Shown piece by piece: positions 24,885 through 33,989 of a stretch of DNA of 64,000 bases. The stretch spans positions 690,001 through 754,000 of the forward strand of contig NZ_JAUSZN010000001.1 in NCBI RefSeq assembly GCF_030817595.1, in the 5' to 3' direction. The notes under the pieces are model-generated. The model did no database searches, was not told the DNA's origin, and saw only the letters and a program-made list of their open reading frames with translations. The position numbers and the translations under genes are program-made. The stretch comes from Neobacillus niacini (lineage in GTDB: Bacteria > Bacillota > Bacilli > Bacillales > Cytobacillaceae). How positions within the stretch are numbered: position 1 is the first letter of the stretch; each line of letters opens with the position of its first letter.

Positions 24885-27595
24885 GTGCGAAATGTTTCTG
24901 ACTTAAATTGGGATTGGTCACAATACTCAGGTAAAGGTCAGACAGTTCCTGTCGGAACTGAAGGATTATATCGAAGGATCAAAAGATGGGGTAACGCCCT
25001 GAAGGGTTCTCTCTTAGTCGAATAACACTGGATTTAGTAAGAATGATAGTGTTATAAGCTCGGCGAAAAGGCGTGAGAAATTACCGTACCAGTTCGGCTG
25101 ACGAAAGCCTACTCGATGGAGTGGTGTAATTCATGGCGCTTGAGTTGTTTGAATATGGTGAGAATGCGAATAAACCTAAAAGTAATGGTTAAGCTGACAA
25201 ACTTCTGAATGTACGGGTCTAAAACTGCGATACATAGAAATGTGTATATCACCAAATTGTGAGGTTAGATGTGGGTGAGTAAAAATAACTAATATGAAAA
25301 TCCATGATACGTTGCGGGCGTATGAATGCTAACAGGCTTAAAGGAAGCACCTAAGTTCATTCTATAATAGATATAATTCAACGTTGTAAACTGGTAACGT
25401 GGAGGACTTACTTCTTATGAAACGTTGGCAAGGAAAACAATAATGATAATAGTTATTGTATAACTTGCCTTAATATCAGTGAAAGTGGTGGCATAGTACC
25501 AATGAAATGTTTAACCCACATGGAGGATAGCCACTAGACTAATATAGATTTATTCAACCAAGTAAGGCAGTTCTTTATCGATTAATAAGGTTCTTGTGAG
25601 ACTAAAAGAGGTTTAACTCCGAAAGGAGTCACCAACTTATTGAAACGGAAGAAACTGAGACACAGTGAATATTATAGTATGCAAGATTGTTTTGACAAAC
25701 TATATTTTCAAAGTGTCAGTGGTCATCGCTTCTATGACTTAACAGATTTAATGAGTTCTAAAGATAATATACGACTTGCCTACCGAAACATAAAAAGAAA
25801 CACAGGTAGCAAAACTGCTGGAACAGATAAATTAACAATCAAAGATATTCAGCATCTAACAGTGGAAGATGTAATAGCAAGGGTTCAAACCATGTTCAAA
25901 TGGTACAGACCACAATCAGTTAGGCGTGTTCTCATTCCTAAAGGATACGGTAAAACAAGACCTTTAGGTATTCCAACGATTTGGGATAGAATCTTTCAAC
26001 AATGCATACTTCAAATATTAGAGCCTATTTGTGAAGCAAAATTCCATAAACATAGTTATGGATTTAGACCGAACCGCAGCACTCATCATGCCAAAGCTAG
26101 GCTGGAATTTCTTATTAATCAATCTGGACTCTACCATTGTGTCGATGTAGATATCAAAGGCTTCTTTGATAACGTGAATCATAGTAAGCTTTTAAAACAA
26201 ATGTGGTCATTGGGCATAAGGGATAAATTACTTCTTTCTATTATATCTAGACTATTAAAAGCAGAGATTGAAGGAGAAGGTATTCCAACAAAAGGTACTC
26301 CGCAAGGGGGTATTCTATCACCTTTATTATCCAACATTGTCTTAAACGAATTGGACTGGTGGATTAGCGACCAGTGGGAAACGTTTGAAAGCAGATATAC
26401 CTACTCCACCAATGGCAGTAAGTATCAGCATTTGAAGAAGACAGCTTTGAAAGAGTGCTTTATCGTCCGCTATGCGGACGATTTTAAAATTATGTGCAGA
26501 ACAAGGTCACAGGCGATAAGAATGAATTACGCAGTGAGAGATTTCTTGAAAAATAGAATACACCTGGAAACAAGCGAAGAGAAATCAAAAATCATCAACC
26601 TAAAGAAAAACTCTTCCGAGTTTCTTGGCTTTTCAATAAAAGCTGTTAGAAAAGGAAAAACAAGATTTGGCTATGTGGCAAGGTCCGATATGTCGAAGAA
26701 GGCTAAACTAAACGCCTTCCAAAAGATTAAGGAAGCTATAAAAGTAATCAAGAAAAAGCCTAGCATTCAGGCAGTCTGGAATTTCAATACTGTCGTCATG
26801 GGAATCCAAAACTATTACTCAGTCGCTACAAACATCACTATCAATCTGAATGAGTTAAACGCTCATCTACGCAAAACGTTATATAATCAATTAAGGAACA
26901 TTAGAACCGAGGCAAGTTTCCATGAGATGACTAAAACCTTACAGAAAAGATACAAGGGATATAAGACAAAACTGTTTATGATACAAAAAATGGTTTTTGT
27001 CCCCATCCATGCACAACGATGGAAAAAGACACTTGGGTTCTCGCAAGTGATATGTAACTTTACTGCCGAAGGTAGAGCAAAGATTCATAATAGCTTAAAG
27101 GCTATCGACAAAAGCATGCTTTCTTACATCATGAGAAACTACATTCCAAATCGAACTATTGAATACAATGACAACAGAATCAGTAAGTTTATTGCCCAAT
27201 ATGGAAAATGTGCCATATTAGTAGAAGAGTTAGGAATTAATGAATGGCATTGTCATCATATAAGTCCTTATTACCTGTCGAAAGATGATAGTTATTCAAA
27301 CCTGATTATTGTTCATAAAGCAATTCATCAATTAATTCATCTTAAAGATAAAGGTAAAATTGAAACTCTTTTACAATCTTTAAAGCTTACAAGTAAACAG
27401 AAAGAAAAAGTAAATAAGTTACGATTAAAATGTCTAAATGAAATAATTTAATTTTGGAAAAACAGCACTCGTCTGCTTAATACATAGAACGAATAAATTG
27501 GATTAGTTGGAACGCCGTATGAGGTGAAAGTCTCACGTACGGTGTGAACAGGGGGAAAAGGGAGCGATAACGTCAAACCCTTACCTATCTGTATT
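24885..27595 (+). mobile_element. Group II intron (ORF-containing)
   Basis: The 5' end is GTGCG at 24885, the expected intron start. About 750 nt of structured leader precedes the reverse transcriptase ORF. Domain V is recognisable at about 27510-27548 (GAACGCCGTATG, GGTGAAAGTC, CACGTACGGTGTG), followed by domain VI with the bulged-A region (GGGAGCGATAACGTC). The exact 3' boundary, near CCTATCTGTAT at about 27585-27595, is uncertain by a few bases. The element appears complete. Confidence 0.9.
25640..27451 (+). CDS. ltrA: Group II intron reverse transcriptase/maturase with HNH endonuclease domain
   Basis: A 603-aa intron-encoded protein. Reverse transcriptase domain (about residues 50-340) with RRVLIPKGYGKTRPLGIPT, YGFRPNRSTHHA, KGTPQGGILSPLLSN and catalytic YADD in FIVRYADDFKIM; maturase domain X (about 370-480); C-terminal HNH-type endonuclease (CHHISPYYLSKDDSYSNLII). 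All motifs are intact, so it may be active. TTG start 25640 with AAGGAG upstream. The size and HNH domain exclude the compact class C type that targets terminators and attC sites. Confidence 0.93.
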   Translation: MKRKKLRHSEYYSMQDCFDKLYFQSVSGHRFYDLTDLMSSKDNIRLAYRNIKRNTGSKTAGTDKLTIKDIQHLTVEDVIARVQTMFKWYRPQSVRRVLIPKGYGKTRPLGIPTIWDRIFQQCILQILEPICEAKFHKHSYGFRPNRSTHHAKARLEFLINQSGLYHCVDVDIKGFFDNVNHSKLLKQMWSLGIRDKLLLSIISRLLKAEIEGEGIPTKGTPQGGILSPLLSNIVLNELDWWISDQWETFESRYTYSTNGSKYQHLKKTALKECFIVRYADDFKIMCRTRSQAIRMNYAVRDFLKNRIHLETSEEKSKIINLKKNSSEFLGFSIKAVRKGKTRFGYVARSDMSKKAKLNAFQKIKEAIKVIKKKPSIQAVWNFNTVVMGIQNYYSVATNITINLNELNAHLRKTLYNQLRNIRTEASFHEMTKTLQKRYKGYKTKLFMIQKMVFVPIHAQRWKKTLGFSQVICNFTAEGRAKIHNSLKAIDKSMLSYIMRNYIPNRTIEYNDNRISKFIAQYGKCAILVEELGINEWHCHHISPYYLSKDDSYSNLIIVHKAIHQLIHLKDKGKIETLLQSLKLTSKQKEKVNKLRLKCLNEII

Positions 27596-27630
27596 AAGTG
27601 CAATCCTTCACAATATTAATTGAGATTCGA

Positions 27631-27825
27631 TTAAACTGACCACGATGGAGCGCAATCATGTACAATGTTTTTGCCACTGGGATATCTATACAGCTTGCGA
27701 CCCGTGGGGTCCGGTAAACTATCCTCTCGTTCCACTAGATTGCCGGATTTATCACCCAGTTTGTATTGGAAGTCACAAAGTTTGCCGTGGGCACCGAGTA
27801 GGGGTAGGTTTTATGGGTTGAGCTT
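27631..27825 (-). pseudogene. Coding remnant, unrecognised
   Basis: The minus strand reads NLPLLGAHGKLCDFQYKLGD, then KSGNLVERE...PDPTGRKLYRYPSGKNIVHD and a stop at 27631, with a stop directly upstream. It looks like the tail of a lost gene. Family not recognised. Confidence 0.3.
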
Positions 27826-27853
27826 CTTCAGATGTCCGGTATCGATTTGTCAT

Positions 27854-27995
27854 CCTAGCCATCTTTTCACCTGCTTTTTGCTATTAAGTACAAAAAAATG
27901 TACTACACCAATTTTTATTGCTCTCTTCCAATAGATGAGAAATGATTTTATTCTGTATGTGTAACAAAAATATTCAACACGGTTAAGGAGCGTGG
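27854..27995. repeat. Duplicated HxlR promoter/operator region, copy 1
   Basis: About 120 bp (TTTTCACCTGCTTTTTGCTA...) closely match 28886-29005, the upstream region of the HxlR gene. A minus-strand ATG GCT AGG ATG at 27862 mirrors the start of that gene (GTG TCT AGA ATA) but then diverges, so an HxlR gene has been lost here and only its control region remains, now in front of yunC. Confidence 0.7.
27887..27904. promoter_or_regulatory. HxlR-type operator, copy 1
   Basis: AGTACA-N6-TGTACT, identical arms and spacing to the site at 28911-28928. Confidence 0.65.
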
Positions 27996-27999
27996 GAAC

Positions 28000-28302
28000 T
28001 TGATTGAGCTTTCTCCAATTGATATAAGTGGGCATACCTTTTTGGCGGTTACTGTTAAACTTCCTAAAACCACTCTGTTGTCTATATCCAATAATAAGGG
28101 GTATATTATGTGCGGAGCTTTAGATGTTAAATTTTTAAATGATAAACTAGCCGATCGAAAAATAATTGCAGCACGAGCAGTTGGGGTTAAAACGATTGAT
28201 CAACTCTTAAACGCGCCATTAGAATCCGTAACATATGAAGCAGAAAAATTAGGAATAAACAAAGGAATAATAGGTAAAGATGCATTGCTTAAAATGATTT
28301 AA
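28000..28302 (+). CDS. yunC: YunC-like DUF1805 protein
   Basis: A 100-aa soluble protein of the DUF1805 family: KLPKTTLLSISNNKGYIMCG (about residues 21-40) with a conserved Cys, ALDVKFLNDKLADRKIIAARAVGVKT next. Function unknown in B. subtilis YunC. TTG start with AAGGAG 10 nt upstream. The gene lies behind an HxlR-type operator left over from a lost regulator gene, so it may belong to that regulon. Confidence 0.85.
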   Translation: MIELSPIDISGHTFLAVTVKLPKTTLLSISNNKGYIMCGALDVKFLNDKLADRKIIAARAVGVKTIDQLLNAPLESVTYEAEKLGINKGIIGKDALLKMI

Positions 28303-28395
28303 AATTTTGATTACTGAGAGGAGGATTTTTTCTCCCCAATCTTTTTGATTTAGAGGTCGAACATCAAAATCCAAGGAATGTTCTAAAAAAAAGTT

Positions 28396-28440
28396 GCCTC
28401 AAACCTAGCCTAACATGGCTATGTGTGAGGCGATCTTTTT
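28396..28440 (+). terminator. Intrinsic terminator
   Basis: GCCTCA...TGAGGC stem with nested TAGCC/GGCTA and a T tail. Confidence 0.7.
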
Positions 28441-28526
28441 ATGTTTTGGCAACTCCATAAGAACTGACTTTCAACCTTAGATTAGGTTTTTGGATATTGG
28501 GGAAATATTCGTTTTACTTACTTTTA

Positions 28527-28886
28527 TTAGTCTACTTGCTCACCAAATTTCTTCCCGAATTCTTCCATCAAATCGATAATAGGAATGAATTCTTCCCCTT
28601 TTGAGGTTAATGAATATTCAACACGAGGAGGTACCTCTGGATAAACCTTTCGGTTAATTAAGCCATCTGTTTCTAGTTCTCGAAGTTGCTTTGTAAGAGA
28701 ACCTTGTGAAATATCACCTAAAAAAGCTTTGATTTCGCTATAACGACGCTCTGTGGACTTTAAATACCAAAGAATAAGATATTTCCAACGTCCGGAAAGT
28801 ATGTTTTGGGTATAGGCGATACCATATACTTCTCTTTGTTTCTTTATAGACTCTTTATCAAACCCATCCTTACATATTCTAGACAC
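28527..28886 (-). CDS. HxlR-family regulator, probably thiol-sensing (YodB-like)
   Basis: A 119-aa winged-helix protein: GRWKYLILWYLKSTERRYSEIKAFL, ISQGSLTKQLRELETDGLI, and wing YPEVPPRVEYSLTSKG. An N-terminal Cys5 (MSRICKDGF) occupies the place of the redox-sensing Cys of YodB/CatR, suggesting a sensor of quinones, diamide or similar stress. GTG start 28886 preceded by AGGTGA. Its own upstream region holds the AGTACA-N6-TGTACT palindrome, so autoregulation is likely. Nearby flavin monooxygenases are plausible targets. Confidence 0.88.
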   Translation of the reverse strand: MSRICKDGFDKESIKKQREVYGIAYTQNILSGRWKYLILWYLKSTERRYSEIKAFLGDISQGSLTKQLRELETDGLINRKVYPEVPPRVEYSLTSKGEEFIPIIDLMEEFGKKFGEQVD

Positions 28887-28910
28887 TTTTTCACCTGCTT
28901 TCTACTGCTA

Positions 28911-28928
28911 AGTACAAAATAATGTACT
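28911..28928. promoter_or_regulatory. HxlR-type operator, copy 2
   Basis: AGTACA-AAATAA-TGTACT, 25 bp upstream of the HxlR start. The region 28929-29186 otherwise shows nothing recognisable. Confidence 0.65.
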
Positions 28929-29186
28929 ACGGCAATTTTTATTGCCCTCTTTAAAAAAATGAGAATTGGATTTATTCTAGTGTATGTTACAAAATTACTG
29001 AATACAACAAATTGATAGGCAAACGGTGTAATATATAGAATCCGGAAATTTCAGTTGATGTGAATGCATGGATCCACTTAATTCTTGGATTCATCCTTTT
29101 GTCGTCAGTTCTAGATAAATTCAGCCTTATAAAATGAGAATAGGTCTGTTAGATTAGATGGACAACTAAATTTTAACAGTGATATA

Positions 29187-29200
29187 GTTAGCTTGCTAAG
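29187..29200. promoter_or_regulatory. MarR operator site 1
   Basis: GTTAGCTTGCTAAG, first of three GTTAGC-NN-GCTA(A/T) palindromes around the MarR gene; 26 bp before its start. Confidence 0.65.
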
Positions 29201-29226
29201 TAAATTTCGGTAGTGGAGGCATATCT

Positions 29227-29652
29227 ATGAACGATAATGTTGGATGCGATATTCGTGAGTCATTAGATAAAATATCATCCAAAATGCGCAGAGACTATAG
29301 TGAAAATCTAAGAGAACTTAATCTTCATGTAGGTCAGGATAGATTACTCGCTCGTTTGTGGTTAGGTGATGGAATAACACAAATACAACTATGTGACCAT
29401 TTAAAATGCGAACCGCCTACGGTAACAAATATGGTTAAATCGTTGGAGCAAAGTGGATTCATATATCGAAAACGTGATGAACAAGATGCAAGGGTAATGC
29501 GAATTTATCTAACAGACAAAGGCAAAAAATTAGAGGAACCAGTTGATATTATATGGAAACAGCAGCAAGCAAAATTACTCCATTCAATCTCACCGGAAGA
29601 ACTCTTAATATTAAGAGAACTAATGAAGCGCATGGAGAGAAACTTGTTTTAA
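29227..29652 (+). CDS. MarR-family transcriptional regulator
   Basis: A 141-aa MarR protein: TQIQLCDHLKCEPPTVTNMVKSLEQSGFIYRK recognition region (about residues 55-85) and wing DEQDARVMRIYLTDKG. Three matching palindromes lie before it (29187), after it (29671) and before the monooxygenase gene (29751), so it probably represses itself and the flavin monooxygenase genes that follow. RBS GTGGAGG. Confidence 0.9.
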   Translation: MNDNVGCDIRESLDKISSKMRRDYSENLRELNLHVGQDRLLARLWLGDGITQIQLCDHLKCEPPTVTNMVKSLEQSGFIYRKRDEQDARVMRIYLTDKGKKLEEPVDIIWKQQQAKLLHSISPEELLILRELMKRMERNLF

Positions 29653-29670
29653 GTTTTCTCTATGTTGATA

Positions 29671-29684
29671 GTTAGCATGCTATC
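29671..29684. promoter_or_regulatory. MarR operator site 2
   Basis: GTTAGCATGCTATC, 18 bp after the MarR stop. Confidence 0.6.
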
Positions 29685-29750
29685 TATTTGTTTAGCAACT
29701 AAATATGAATAGTTCTATATGGAAAAAAGGTAATGAAATCCACTAAATTA

Positions 29751-29764
29751 GTTAGCAAGCTAAT
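29751..29764. promoter_or_regulatory. MarR operator site 3
   Basis: GTTAGCAAGCTAAT, 83 bp before the monooxygenase start. Confidence 0.65.
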
Positions 29765-29846
29765 ATTTTCTTACTTTCAAATCTACTGTAATATACTACG
29801 GCTCGTTTGATACTTGGAGCCATTTAAATATAAGGAGAAGAGATAC

Positions 29847-31190
29847 ATGAAAAAAGGAAAAAAGATGCAACTAGCACTACAAATGGTTTCGGGATACGGA
29901 GCCGAATTCAGCGCCTGGAGAATGCCTGGCACCGACCCAGCAGCCTACACAAATATGGATAGTTATGTGGAGCGAGCTAAATTAGCTGAAAAAGGAAAAT
30001 TTCAAATGATCTTTATCGCTGATACTCCTGGATTATACAATGACTTAGGTCCTCAGACTCCTATGTTCCCTATGGATCCTATGTTAGCACTAATGGCTGT
30101 AGCCAGAGAAACGAAATATATTGGGCTTGTTGCTACCCTTTCAACGACATTCAATTATCCATATAACATAGCACGCCAGTTCAAAGCACTGGATGTGATA
30201 AGTCATGGACGTGTAGGGTGGAATGCGGTCACCACATCAAATCCAGCAGCGGCAGCAAATTTTGGTGCTCAGATTGGCAGTCGCAAAGAACGATATAACA
30301 TGGCTCATGAATCCATCCAAATTGTCCAAGCATTGTGGGGGAGTTGGGGACAAGACGCTTGGACGTTAGATGTAGAAGGTGGAAAATTTGCCGACATGGA
30401 CAAAATTAAGCCTATAAATCTTGGTGGACAGTATTATTCATCTCGTGGTCCTTTGCCAATCCCACCTTCTGAGCAAGGTCAGCCAGTTATTTTTCAAGCA
30501 GGCGGAGGAAATGAAGGATTGGAATTGGCGGGTATGTACGCATCTGGTGTCTATGCAAATCCTTATGATATCGAATCTGCTCGTGAACATAGGCAAGCGG
30601 TTCGACAAAGTGCTGCCCGTTTTGGCAGAAATCCTGATGACATTAAGATGTATGCAGGTTTTATGTTTTCCCTAGGCTCAACTGAAGAAGAAGCTTTAGA
30701 GCGGCGAAGACAGCTTATGAGTTTTAATCCTGAAGAGATACCAGGAAGAGTAAGTTACCTTGGTTCCATGGTTGGCTTACCACTATCGGTGCACTCAGTA
30801 GATATTGATCAACCTTTATCAGCTGACATGTTGAAAAAGGCATATGCTAACCCAGTGGATCCACGTTCCCCCAGAGCTTTAAAACTGCTGAAACAAGGGC
30901 TATCCATTCGAGATGTTCTTGCCCATGGGGTCATTAACTATCATCCAGTAGTGGCAGGTACCCCCGTACAGGTTGCTGACTTCTTGGAAGAATGGTTTTT
31001 GAATGGTGCATGCGATGGCTTCTCGGTTGTTCCGGATATAGCCCATGATGGGGTTTCTGATTTTGTGGAACTAGTTGTCCCAATCTTACAGGAACGCGGT
31101 TTGTTCCACAAAGAATATGAAGGAAAAACACTGCGTGAGAATATGGGGGTCCCTTATCAATACGGAAGGCTGAATGATAACAGTAATTAA
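29847..31190 (+). CDS. NtaA/SnaA/DszA-type FMN-dependent monooxygenase
   Basis: A 447-aa bacterial-luciferase-like enzyme of the NtaA group: KFQMIFIADTPGLY, the VGWNAVTTSNPAAAANFG signature (about residues 120-137), RPLPIPPSEQGQPVIFQAGGG-type ligand loop and C-terminal VPILQERGLF. Uses FMNH2 and O2 to oxidise a substrate, often a C-S or C-N compound, with a separate flavin reductase. ATG 29847 chosen (AGGAG 9 nt upstream) over TTG 29814. Full family length. A remnant of a flavin reductase gene follows it. Confidence 0.9.
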   Translation: MKKGKKMQLALQMVSGYGAEFSAWRMPGTDPAAYTNMDSYVERAKLAEKGKFQMIFIADTPGLYNDLGPQTPMFPMDPMLALMAVARETKYIGLVATLSTTFNYPYNIARQFKALDVISHGRVGWNAVTTSNPAAAANFGAQIGSRKERYNMAHESIQIVQALWGSWGQDAWTLDVEGGKFADMDKIKPINLGGQYYSSRGPLPIPPSEQGQPVIFQAGGGNEGLELAGMYASGVYANPYDIESAREHRQAVRQSAARFGRNPDDIKMYAGFMFSLGSTEEEALERRRQLMSFNPEEIPGRVSYLGSMVGLPLSVHSVDIDQPLSADMLKKAYANPVDPRSPRALKLLKQGLSIRDVLAHGVINYHPVVAGTPVQVADFLEEWFLNGACDGFSVVPDIAHDGVSDFVELVVPILQERGLFHKEYEGKTLRENMGVPYQYGRLNDNSN

Positions 31191-31207
31191 AAGAGGAGAG
31201 GTTTCAA

Positions 31208-31336
31208 ATGAATAATACCCTTGAATTACTTTATAATCATTCGTCCATTCGTTCTTTTACAAATCAACCGGATTTTAAGGCTGCTATTCAAACTTCATCT
31301 ATCAGCCTTTTGCAGGTGGTTTCTATCATTGATTAA
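31208..31336 (+). pseudogene. NfrA-like flavin oxidoreductase, internally deleted
   Basis: A 42-codon frame starts NNTLELLYNHSSIRSFTNQP, which is the N-terminus of NfrA-type nitro/flavin reductases, then jumps to a short tail (ISLLQVVSIID) and stops. The normal protein is about 250 aa. Good RBS (GAGGAGAGG) shows it was once expressed between the monooxygenases, supplying FMNH2. Confidence 0.65.
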
Positions 31337-31351
31337 AAGGAGTTTTATTTA

Positions 31352-32387
31352 ATGGTTAAAAATGAACTTTATAATGATCTACAGTTATCAATACTAGATT
31401 TTGTACATGTATATGCTGGTAGTAACTATTCAAAGTTTAAAAAATTCAACAGAGACGGTTCAACTAGCTGATAGATTAGGTTATAAGAGATACTGGTTCA
31501 CGGAACATCATAATACTCCTAGCCAAATCAGTACATCTCCCGATTTGTTAAGTCTACACGCAGCCTCACATACCAAAAATATTCGTGTAGGTTCAGGTGG
31601 GATTATGTTACCTAACCATAGTCCTCTGAAAGTAGCCGAAAACTTTACATTACTTGAAGCATTGTATCCTGGTAGGGTGGACCTTGGGATAGGAAGAGCG
31701 TCGGGAACAGATGGATTAACTGCATTAGCCTTACAACGTTCACAAGAGTCAATTAATGCAAATGACTTTCCAGAACAATTAAATCAATTACTTTCGTTTT
31801 TTTCACGAAATTTCCCAGCTCACCACCCTTTCAAGAAGATAATAGTTCCAGGGAATGAATCAATAGTACCTGATATGTATATGTTAGGTTCCAGTCAGGG
31901 CGGGGTGCAGTTCGCTATGGATAAAGGACTTGGTTTTGTGTTCGCGTCCCACTTAGCACCTAGATTAGCGATTCCAATGCTTCGTTTCTATCGTGAAAAT
32001 TTCAATCCATCCATTTATATGAAAGAGCCAAAAAGCATGTTAGCTATTGGAGTTATTACAGCAGAAACAGAGGAAGAGGCAAAATATTTGGCAGGACCCT
32101 TGGAATTAATGTGGGCAGGAATGGCAACAGGTTCGAGTAATTTTTCATTTCCAACACTAGAAGAAGCCGGTAAGTATGTTTATAAACCACAGGAAGAGGC
32201 AGCCCGGCAATATAATAAAGATCGTTTTGTTATTGGAAGTGCAGCCAATGTTGCTGATAAGTTAAAGCGAATGGCAAATGAAGCTTTAGTAGATGAAATT
32301 ATGATCGCGGATTTTTATCCTGACCAAGCAAGCCGGCTAAAGGGATATCAGTTACTGGCGGAAGAATTTAATCTTAGTTCTAAATAG
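31352..32387 (+). pseudogene. LLM-class (MsnO8-type) flavin monooxygenase, frameshifted near the start
   Basis: Reading from ATG 31352 gives MVKNELYNDLQLSILDFVHV and YAGSNYS, the usual N-terminus of the MsnO8 luciferase-like group. At about 31425-31440 the frame must shift by one to continue SLKNSTETVQLADRLGYKRY, WFTEHHNTPSQ and the rest, which is intact to 32387 (345 residues in all). One indel in AAAGTTTAAAAAATTC explains it; a homopolymer sequencing error is possible. Confidence 0.75.
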
Positions 32388-32420
32388 CTAACCAGAATAG
32401 AATGAAAGAAGGCGAAATGA

Positions 32421-33548
32421 ATGAAAGAGAAAAAACAACTTAAAATTGGTGGGATTATAGATGGAGTAGGCTGGAATTACATGGGGTGGCATCACCCAGA
32501 TATGCCAGCTAATGCCAGTGAGAACATCGATTACTATGTGCAAAAAGCTAAAAGATTAGAAGAAGGAAAGTTTGACATGATCTTTTTAGTTGATGTTAGC
32601 CATATTGGTCCAGGGATGATTCCTCATTATCTCAGTATGTTTGAAGGTGTAAGTATTCTATCTGCCTTAAGCATGGTGACTCATTCTATTGGGCTTACTG
32701 CAACAATTGCAACTTCCTATGCGGATCCATTCACTGTTGCCCGACAGATGGCTTCTCTTGATAAAATCAGTAATGGACGGGCAGGATGGAATGCCGTTAC
32801 TTCGAATCCAGGAGGATTAGCAAATTATAGTCGCACTCATCTTTCCAAGGCAGACTTGTATCCAATGAAAAAAGAATTTTTAGAAATTGTCGAAGGTCTT
32901 TGGGACTCCTATGAGGATGACGCTTTTATACGAGATAAAGAAAGTGGAGTATTCTATGATCATCGAAAAATGCATGCTCTAAATTATAGAGGAAACTATT
33001 TTTCAGTAGATGGACCTTTAAATATTAGCCGTTCCAGACAAGGAAGACCGGTAATTTTTCAAGCCGGCAGTTCTTCGGATTTCATGAATATTGCCTCAAA
33101 GCATGCCGATGGTGTATTTCTCCCGGCGGATAATTTAGATGATGCAAAAGCTTCTAGTCAAGAGTTAAAGAGGAGAGTGGAGTTGGAAGGGCGTTCGTTT
33201 GATAATTTCCTACTCATGATTTCACATAATCCAATTGTAGGGCACACAGAAAAAGAAGCTGAAGAAAAATTCCAGGAACTTCAAGCGCTGATGCCGATTT
33301 ACCGTATACCAAAGCCGAAATTTTTTGGTTCGGCAGAAAAAGTAGCAGATCAAATTCAACACTGGTACGAGGCAGGGGCGATGGATCTATTGATGATAAG
33401 ACAGGAGCACCCTTCAGGATTTGATGACTTTATTGATTTAGTTGTTCCAATCTTACAAGAAAGAGGAATTTTCCGTAAAGAATATGAATCCAACACTTTA
33501 CGTGGGAATTTAGGTTTACCTTATCCAAAAAATAGATATTCTATCTGA
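32421..33548 (+). CDS. NtaA-type FMN-dependent monooxygenase, short form
   Basis: A 375-aa relative of the protein at 29847: KFDMIFLVDVSHIGPGM, GRAGWNAVTSNPGGLANYSR, RSRQGRPVIFQAGSSSDF and VPILQERGIF. Compared with the 447-aa paralog it lacks about 65 residues after HNPIVGHTEKEAEEKFQEL, where the family has a substrate-lid segment; the join is clean, so this is either a natural short form or an in-frame deletion. RBS AAGGCG is weak. Confidence 0.82.
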   Translation: MKEKKQLKIGGIIDGVGWNYMGWHHPDMPANASENIDYYVQKAKRLEEGKFDMIFLVDVSHIGPGMIPHYLSMFEGVSILSALSMVTHSIGLTATIATSYADPFTVARQMASLDKISNGRAGWNAVTSNPGGLANYSRTHLSKADLYPMKKEFLEIVEGLWDSYEDDAFIRDKESGVFYDHRKMHALNYRGNYFSVDGPLNISRSRQGRPVIFQAGSSSDFMNIASKHADGVFLPADNLDDAKASSQELKRRVELEGRSFDNFLLMISHNPIVGHTEKEAEEKFQELQALMPIYRIPKPKFFGSAEKVADQIQHWYEAGAMDLLMIRQEHPSGFDDFIDLVVPILQERGIFRKEYESNTLRGNLGLPYPKNRYSI

Positions 33549-33592
33549 TTAAGAAGATTATACTTTGATTAAACAGAGGAGGGGTGTGACCA

Positions 33593-33814
33593 ATGAAAAT
33601 TGAGGACATTATCCTCACTTGTATAAAAGAACACCCAGGAATAAGCGCAAATAAGATTGTTTCTTGTTTGGATTCAAAAACAAACAATTTATTAGTAACG
33701 GAAGAAACGAATTCGCAAGCTTCTATTTTTAAACAATTAAGGAACCTGAAGAAAAAAGGGAACCTTCATAATAGAGGTGATCGCTGGTACTTTATGAATG
33801 GCAATATAGGATAA
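33593..33814 (+). CDS. Small winged-helix-like protein (73 aa)
   Basis: MKIEDIILTCIKEHPGISAN-KIVSCL, later SIFKQLRNLKKKGNLHNRGD-RWYF. The pattern (IKEHPGISANKIV helix-turn-helix, then LRNLKKKGNL and a hairpin) resembles a minimal winged helix. No family recognised. RBS GAGGAGGGG. Confidence 0.5.
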   Translation: MKIEDIILTCIKEHPGISANKIVSCLDSKTNNLLVTEETNSQASIFKQLRNLKKKGNLHNRGDRWYFMNGNIG

Positions 33815-33842
33815 TTGCCGTTTGGAAGGGAGGTACAGCGAA

Positions 33843-33989
33843 TTGGTTAAAGTGGAAATTACTAGAAGCATTTCTGACGATAAAATCATGTCTTACCGAT
33901 CTCAGGGTCATGCGAATTATGACGTGCATGGCAAGGACATTGTTTGTGCTGGTGTATCGGCTGTAACATCATTATTTATTTGTGAATAA
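33843..33989 (+). pseudogene. Truncated Prp (ribosomal-processing cysteine protease) paralog
   Basis: A 48-aa frame VKVEITRSISDDKIMSYRSQ, then GHANYDVHGKDIVCAGVSAV and TSLFICE-stop. The catalytic His (SxGHA) and Cys (DIVCAGVSAV) region of Prp is preserved, but the normal protein is about 110 aa. Prp trims the N-terminus of ribosomal protein L27 and its gene normally sits between rplU and rpmA, so this is a stray truncated copy. TTG start with GGGAGG 10 nt upstream. Confidence 0.75.

Noticed and set aside
24885..27595. Class C (attC-targeting) group II intron
   Set aside because: The encoded protein is 603 aa with an HNH domain; class C proteins are about 420 aa and lack it.
27665..27934. 89-aa plus-strand ORF
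   Set aside because: Low-complexity Arg/Ser/Pro translation with no RBS, antisense to a better-looking coding remnant and to the duplicated HxlR control region.
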